Below, in pieces: positions 5,742 to 8,190 of a stretch of DNA of 8,190 nt. Position 1 is the first letter of the stretch, and every line of letters begins with the position of its first letter. Made by a program: the position numbers and the translations under genes. Source of the stretch: a bacterium (GTDB lineage Bacteria; SZUA-79; Acidulodesulfobacterales; Acidulodesulfobacteraceae); the NCBI GenBank assembly GCA_021803845.1, contig JAJZLA010000056.1, positions 1-8,190 on the forward strand. The letters are read 5' to 3'. The notes beneath the pieces were generated by a model. It saw nothing but the letters and a program-made list of their open reading frames with translations, made no database searches and was not told the DNA's origin.

Positions 5742-6680
5742 TTAGGACGAATTTATGCTTTTTTGCCGATTCAGAAAGGTTTCAAATTCTTCGTAGCTTT
5801 TAGCCTGCGTATAAACTAAATCCCTTAGGCAATTATCCGTATAAAAAGCAACTGTCCTGCCGATATTAAGTATTTCCTTAATCTTTTCCCCTTGAAAAAC
5901 GGAAAAGCCCTTGTATTTTTCGTTAAGCTTTTTGATGTCCGTTTTTATTTTAGTAAGATTTCTTGTATTTTGCGGTAATTCGGAATATAAACCGCTTTTC
6001 AGAGTGGCAATTAGTAGCCCTGCCGGATTTCTTATTGCCTGTCCGGCAAATGTCTTCTCGATATATTCCGCCGCAATTACCGCTTTTTTACCGTTCTTTT
6101 GCAAGAGATTTTCAATAATTTTCGGTTCGATGTTTTGAAAGGTTTTTGTTTTTTTGATTTTTTCGATTTCACACACGTCCTTTTCTTCTTCTTTTTTTTG
6201 TGTGTGTGGTTCTTCTTTTATTTTCTTATTCTTTTTCTTCTTTAATTGCGTGTGGTCGTTTTTAGGCATGCCTAATTTGAGCGTGCCTCCAGAAGCCACG
6301 CTGTAGGATTTAGTATTATCAAAGGTTTGCGGATTTTTAAGGTCTTCTCCTGTAAATTCTTTGTAAATTTTTTCATAATCATCGTTAATCGATAAAATTC
6401 TATATTCAACGTTCGCAAATTCTTTGCCTTTTTTTGTTTGTTTCCGGATAAGTAGTTTTGCTTTGATTAGAGTTTTAAGGCAGGCGTATAGTTTTTTCTT
6501 CTTTATTTTCGTTAAATCTACTAAATAATCTATAGAAGGATATATTTTTTCTCCAAAAGACCTTAATATAAGGTATAAGCCTATTTCTTCTGCCGATAAG
6601 GATTTAGACCGTATAACGTTATTTTCAACCCACGTAAAAGGTGCTTTTATTTTATTTTCAAATTTTATTTGCTCGCTCAT
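5742..6680 (-). CDS. HTH protein resembling a replication initiator / replisome organiser
   Basis: The 312-aa protein has an N-terminal winged-helix region (about 15-95: FTWVENNVIRSKSLSAEEIGLYLILR, then YLVDLTKIKKKKLYACLKTLIKAKLLIRK). A highly charged Lys/Glu linker (about 140-178) follows, then a C-terminal helical domain containing FAGQAIRNPAGLLIATLKSG (211-230). An NPAGxLI.AL segment of this kind is familiar from the C-terminal part of plasmid and phage replication proteins. Lysine runs arise from A-rich sequence. The start at 6680 lacks a good ribosome-binding site but lies one base after the stop of the preceding HTH gene (TAA-A-ATG), so translation is probably coupled. A transcriptional regulator is the alternative; no ATPase or nuclease motif is visible. 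Confidence 0.55.
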   Translation of the reverse strand: MSEQIKFENKIKAPFTWVENNVIRSKSLSAEEIGLYLILRSFGEKIYPSIDYLVDLTKIKKKKLYACLKTLIKAKLLIRKQTKKGKEFANVEYRILSINDDYEKIYKEFTGEDLKNPQTFDNTKSYSVASGGTLKLGMPKNDHTQLKKKKNKKIKEEPHTQKKEEEKDVCEIEKIKKTKTFQNIEPKIIENLLQKNGKKAVIAAEYIEKTFAGQAIRNPAGLLIATLKSGLYSELPQNTRNLTKIKTDIKKLNEKYKGFSVFQGEKIKEILNIGRTVAFYTDNCLRDLVYTQAKSYEEFETFLNRQKSINSS

Positions 6681-6681
6681 T

Positions 6682-6867
6682 TTATTGTAATTTTTTAGAT
6701 TCTATATATTTGTCAATTTCAACTATCCTAAATTTATAGTTTCTACTTCCGAAGCGATAGCAAGGCAAATTATCATTCTGTATAAGTTTATAAATTTTTG
6801 CCAAGCTTATATTTAAATATTTTTGAAGTTCTGTAATACCGATAAAATCACCTTTAATTGCTTTCAT
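6682..6867 (-). CDS. small excisionase/AlpA-type HTH protein
   Basis: A 61-aa protein: MKAIKGDFIGITELQKYLNI, then SLAKIYKLIQNDNLPCYRFG and KFRIVEIDKYIESKK. This is a helix-turn-helix of the excisionase family (HTH_17-like). The start at 6867 is fixed by the AAGGTGAG site at 6871-6878; the upstream in-frame extension to 6936 would translate the operator itself and is rejected. It is the first gene after the leftward promoter and is coupled to the initiator-like gene. It differs clearly from the xis candidate at 1195-1386. It may be an activator or an origin-binding helper rather than a second recombination directionality factor. Confidence 0.75.
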   Translation of the reverse strand: MKAIKGDFIGITELQKYLNISLAKIYKLIQNDNLPCYRFGSRNYKFRIVEIDKYIESKKLQ

Positions 6868-6876
6868 TTTCTCACC

Positions 6877-6936
6877 TTGACTATTATAATATTGTGTAAT
6901 AATTAATAGTATAATACACAATATTATAATAGTCAA
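6877..6936. promoter_or_regulatory. palindromic operator between divergent HTH genes
   Basis: Perfect 22-bp arms at 6877-6898 and 6915-6936 are inverted about a 16-bp AT-rich centre. Each arm itself contains the perfect 10-bp palindrome TATTATAATA flanked by TTGAC on the outside and TTGTGTA on the inside. The site lies exactly between the leftward HTH/initiator genes and the rightward XRE regulator and covers the leftward promoter, so it is the obvious binding site for the XRE protein or the small HTH protein. Confidence 0.8.
6908..6936 (-). promoter_or_regulatory. leftward promoter TTGACT-N17-TATACT
   Basis: On the minus strand TTGACT (6936-6931) and TATACT (6913-6908) are separated by exactly 17 bp, a near-consensus sigma-70-type promoter. 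The -35 box and spacer lie in the right operator arm, and transcription would start near 6901, about 34 bases before the ATG at 6867. A repressor on the palindrome would occlude it. Confidence 0.7.
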
Positions 6937-6964
6937 TTATTTTTTTTAAAAAATATAAAAAATA

Positions 6965-6973
6965 TGTTAAAAT
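6965..6973 (+). promoter_or_regulatory. possible extended -10 for the XRE gene
   Basis: TGTTAAAAT fits an extended -10 (TGnTAnAAT-like). It lies upstream of an AAGGAG ribosome-binding site at 6984-6989 and the ATG at 7001. The -35 region (around 6945) is only TTTAAA, so the assignment is weak; transcription could instead begin within the palindrome at 6877-6936. Confidence 0.3.
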
Positions 6974-7000
6974 TATTAGTAATAAGGAGTTGTTGAAATT

Positions 7001-7399
7001 ATGTTAAATAAAAAAAACAAAAACCAAAATGCTAATATAGAGGATTTTTTAAAAAAAATATTGCCAACTCCAAATGAAGTATTATCATTTGGAAATGATG
7101 AAGATTATAAGCGGTTTAAAAAAGCAAAGAAAATTTACGAAACTGTTGAATTTAATAACTTTATAGGTAAAATTATAAAAGATAGAAGAAAAGAATTGAA
7201 TATTTCACCTACTGATATAGCTTCAGCTTTAAATATTGTATATACGACATATTACGGTTATGAAAATGGCACAATAAATCTTCCTCCGGAGAATCTTTTT
7301 AAAATTACTAAGATTCTTGATATTTCGCTTGATGATTGCAGGGAACTTTATTTTAATATTAAAAAATATAAAGAAGATTTTAAACATTTAAAAAAATAA
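7001..7399 (+). CDS. XRE/Cro-CI-type HTH transcriptional regulator
   Basis: The 132-aa protein has a helix-turn-helix at about residues 54-107: FIGKIIKDRRKELNISPTDI, ASALNIVYTTYYGYENGT and LPPENLFKITKILDIS, the classic XRE pattern with the YENG turn. The N-terminal 50 residues are charged and include FGNDEDYKRFKKAKKIYETV. No peptidase or ligand domain follows, so RecA-stimulated self-cleavage is unlikely from the sequence. The ATG at 7001 has an AAGGAG site 11 bases upstream. It is the only clear rightward protein gene and diverges from the HTH/initiator pair across a strong palindrome, so it is probably the master repressor of the element. Confidence 0.85.
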   Translation: MLNKKNKNQNANIEDFLKKILPTPNEVLSFGNDEDYKRFKKAKKIYETVEFNNFIGKIIKDRRKELNISPTDIASALNIVYTTYYGYENGTINLPPENLFKITKILDISLDDCRELYFNIKKYKEDFKHLKK

Positions 7400-7417
7400 T
7401 TCGCTTTTGTCTTTGCT

Positions 7418-7435
7418 CCCCCTTTGCTAAGGGGG
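7418..7435 (+). terminator. CCCCCTT-TGCT-AAGGGGG hairpin after the XRE gene
   Basis: A perfect 7-bp GC-rich stem with a 4-nt loop sits 18 bp after the XRE stop. It is followed by CTGGGGGGTT, not a U tract, so it is at best an atypical terminator. The preceding CTTTTGTCTTTGCT resembles the low-complexity tract beside the palindrome at 1534-1629, so it may instead be a dispersed intergenic repeat. Confidence 0.4.
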
Positions 7436-7450
7436 CTGGGGGGTTAGGTG

Positions 7451-7466
7451 CTTTTAAATTTAAAAG
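7451..7466. repeat. 16-bp perfect AT palindrome
   Basis: CTTTTAAATTTAAAAG is a perfect palindrome without a loop. It lies 18 bp before the structured segment and could be a protein-binding site; function unknown. Confidence 0.5.
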
Positions 7467-7484
7467 ATTTTGACCGCCGCCGTC

Positions 7485-7639
7485 GCAATTTTCAGAAAAG
7501 TTATCAACAAAATTAGATAGCGTTTTTTGCTGTCTAATTTTGCGTAGCATTGAGTTTTAGCTTTTTCAATAACAGTTTTATCGTTGTTGAAAAAGCGTTA
7601 AGAAACTCAATGTTGATTACTTTTCGTTTTGAAAATTGC
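7485..7639 (+). ncRNA. three-way-junction structured element (candidate ncRNA or origin)
   Basis: Stem P1: 7485-7493 pairs with 7631-7639 (9 bp). After an asymmetric bulge, 7495-7501 pairs with 7619-7625, and after one T.T mismatch 7503-7507 pairs with 7613-7617. Inside lie hairpin P2 (7508-7521 with 7529-7542, loop GTTTTTT) and hairpin P3 (7548-7557 with 7603-7612, internal loop, then 7561-7573 with 7583-7595, loop 7574-7582). The only two non-Watson-Crick pairs within P2 and P3 (T7518-G7532, T7570-G7586) are G.U-compatible in plus-strand RNA but A.C in minus-strand RNA. No known RNA family is recognised, and no clear promoter is seen. A folded single-strand DNA origin remains possible. Confidence 0.45.
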
Positions 7640-7651
7640 CTTGCTTTAATG

Positions 7652-7683
7652 CTCATCTTTAGGCACTCGGTCTAAAAGCTGAG
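7652..7683. repeat. small hairpin next to the structured element
   Basis: CTCA (7652-7655) pairs with TGAG (7680-7683), and TTTAG (7658-7662) with CTAAA (7672-7676), around loop GCACTCGGT. It sits 12 bp after the three-way junction and may be a further arm of the same structure. Confidence 0.4.
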
Positions 7684-7768
7684 TTTAATAAAATGCTTTT
7701 TACAATATGTAGTATCGGCCGGAGCTCCAAAATGCCTATATATAGTAATTTAAGAAAATAAAGTGATT

Positions 7769-7840
7769 ATGCGGGGTTTTGTGCCGAAACTGTTTCGTTA
7801 CAAAATACATCTGATACCTTTACAGCGGATACCGCCGCAT
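7769..7840. repeat. nested inverted repeats, GC-rich ends
   Basis: ATGCGG (7769-7774) is inverted at 7835-7840 (CCGCAT). Inside are TTTTGT/ACAAAA (7777-7782 with 7800-7805), the near-palindrome CGAAACTGTTTCG (7785-7797), and GCGG-ATA-CCGC (7825-7835). GATACC also occurs twice as a direct repeat (7813-7818 and 7828-7833). No open frame with a start and ribosome-binding site spans it. It looks like a cis-acting protein-binding or folded region. Confidence 0.45.
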
Positions 7841-7848
7841 TTTCGATT

Positions 7849-7996
7849 TTAGCCCCGTTAAACTTAAAACAGGTAATTTACTATTAACCAAAAATCGAAA
7901 TTTTAAACATCGGCGGCCGCCGATGACAGGGCAGGGATTAAACCTTAAATCGATTTTAAAGGTGTTCGAGGTGTCCGCCCGGCGGACAGTAAAAAA
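7849..7996 (+). repeat. two-block repeat, copy 2 (inverted partner at 3043-3158)
   Basis: Block A at 7849-7896 and block B at 7971-7996 repeat 3158-3111 and 3068-3043 in inverted orientation (44/48 and 25/26 matches). Blocks A face inward and blocks B outward in both copies, so the pair is symmetric around a 4.95-kb interval. Block B contains TGTCCGCC-n-GGCGGACA. Unlike copy 1, this copy holds an additional perfect 18-bp palindrome, CATCGGCGGCCGCCGATG (7908-7925), between the blocks. Copy 2 ends 27 bp from the 3' end of the hicA gene. Confidence 0.85.
7908..7925. repeat. 18-bp perfect GC-rich palindrome
   Basis: CATCGGCGGCCGCCGATG is perfectly self-complementary with no loop and stands out from the AT-rich surroundings. 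It begins CATCG like the hairpin beside copy 1 at 3008-3036, hinting that both repeat copies carry a related but diverged palindrome. Confidence 0.75.
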
Positions 7997-8023
7997 TATT
8001 TCTCAATACAGGACAAAAAATAT

Positions 8024-8190
8024 CTATATATTTATAAATTCTTCCCAAGTAATCTTTGCTTGCTTTAAAATACTATGTAATGTGCCTTTGGCTATTTCTT
8101 TATGTAATGGAACGACGCAACCTATATCGCCGTCATCGGTATGTTTTTTTAATATAACGTGGCTTCCACGCTGACGGACTCTAAAAAATC
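8024..8190 (-). CDS. hicA: HicA-type toxin (mRNA interferase), C-terminal part; gene runs off the right edge
   Basis: The last 54 residues are visible: FFRVRQRGSHVILKKH, then DIGCVVPLHKEIAKGTLHSI and LKQAKITWEEFINI, ending at TAG (8024-8026). The RQRGSH segment with the catalytic histidine, the VPLH strand, the KGTLHSILKQA helix and the final EEF are hallmarks of the YcfA/HicA dsRBD-like fold, which cleaves mRNA and is neutralised by HicB. The visible part is intact. HicB is normally encoded alongside. No HicB-like frame follows in the 600 bp downstream, so the antitoxin should lie upstream, beyond the window. Whether this pair belongs to the mobile element (as a stabilising addiction module) or the host is unknown. 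Confidence 0.85.
   Translation of the reverse strand, partial: FFRVRQRGSHVILKKHTDDGDIGCVVPLHKEIAKGTLHSILKQAKITWEEFINI

Noticed and set aside
7501..7509. DnaA box (TTATCAACA)
   Set aside because: A single site with one deviation from TTWTNCACA, and it lies within a paired stem; not enough to call an origin.
7485..7639. Retron msr-msd RNA or integron attC site
   Set aside because: No reverse transcriptase gene in the window, and no attC-like GTTRRRY/RYYYAAC pair bounding the structure; the resemblance is only in general shape.
3043..7996. Terminal inverted repeats of a transposon
   Set aside because: No transposase inside the interval and no target-site duplication visible at the outer edges; retained only as an inverted repeat pair.
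7923..8174. Rightward open frame overlapping hicA and repeat copy 2
   Set aside because: It starts inside a palindrome and is antisense to a clear HicA sequence; no ribosome-binding site.

Overview
The window is AT-rich bacterial DNA whose signals point to a Gram-negative (diderm) host: a lipobox lipoprotein, Sec signal peptides and TrbJ/TrbL-type (VirB5/VirB6-type) conjugation proteins. I cannot assign a species. It reads as the integrase-proximal end of an integrative mobile element inserted at the 3' end of a tRNA-Arg(UCU) gene. The second attachment site is not visible, so the element probably continues past the right edge.

Layout, left to right. Positions 1-67 hold the 3' part of tRNA-Arg. 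A tyrosine recombinase (73-1173, minus) and a small excisionase-type HTH protein (1195-1386, minus) form the recombination module. Positions 1387-1820 hold a low-complexity tract, a 96-bp compound inverted repeat and a doubtful 45-aa ORF. A leftward operon of three small genes (1821-2994) encodes a 97-aa unknown, a 55-aa unknown and a winged-helix protein resembling the replication-relaxation family. A second leftward operon (3155-5634) encodes an EexN-like lipoprotein, a TrbJ/VirB5-like periplasmic protein, a TrbL/VirB6-like membrane protein and a small two-helix membrane protein. Further right are a replication-initiator-like HTH protein (5742-6680) and a small HTH protein (6682-6867). A 60-bp palindromic operator/promoter separates these from a divergent XRE-type regulator (7001-7399, plus). 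Positions 7400-8023 carry no convincing gene but are dense in inverted repeats, including a three-way-junction fold at 7485-7639. The right edge holds the C-terminal part of a HicA toxin gene (minus).

Likely logic (inference): the XRE protein represses the leftward promoter at 6908-6936, keeping the HTH, initiator-like and possibly transfer genes silent. When repression lifts, replication or mobilisation functions and the envelope components are made, and the integrase/excisionase pair moves the element. Only the TrbJ-, TrbL- and Eex-like parts of a secretion system are visible, with no ATPase, coupling protein or relaxase. This would fit either an ICE whose other genes lie outside the window, or a mobilisable 'conjugation satellite' that lends subunits to a helper's machine. 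A further unusual feature is a two-block inverted repeat at 3043-3158 and 7849-7996. It brackets the transfer, initiator and regulator genes almost symmetrically.
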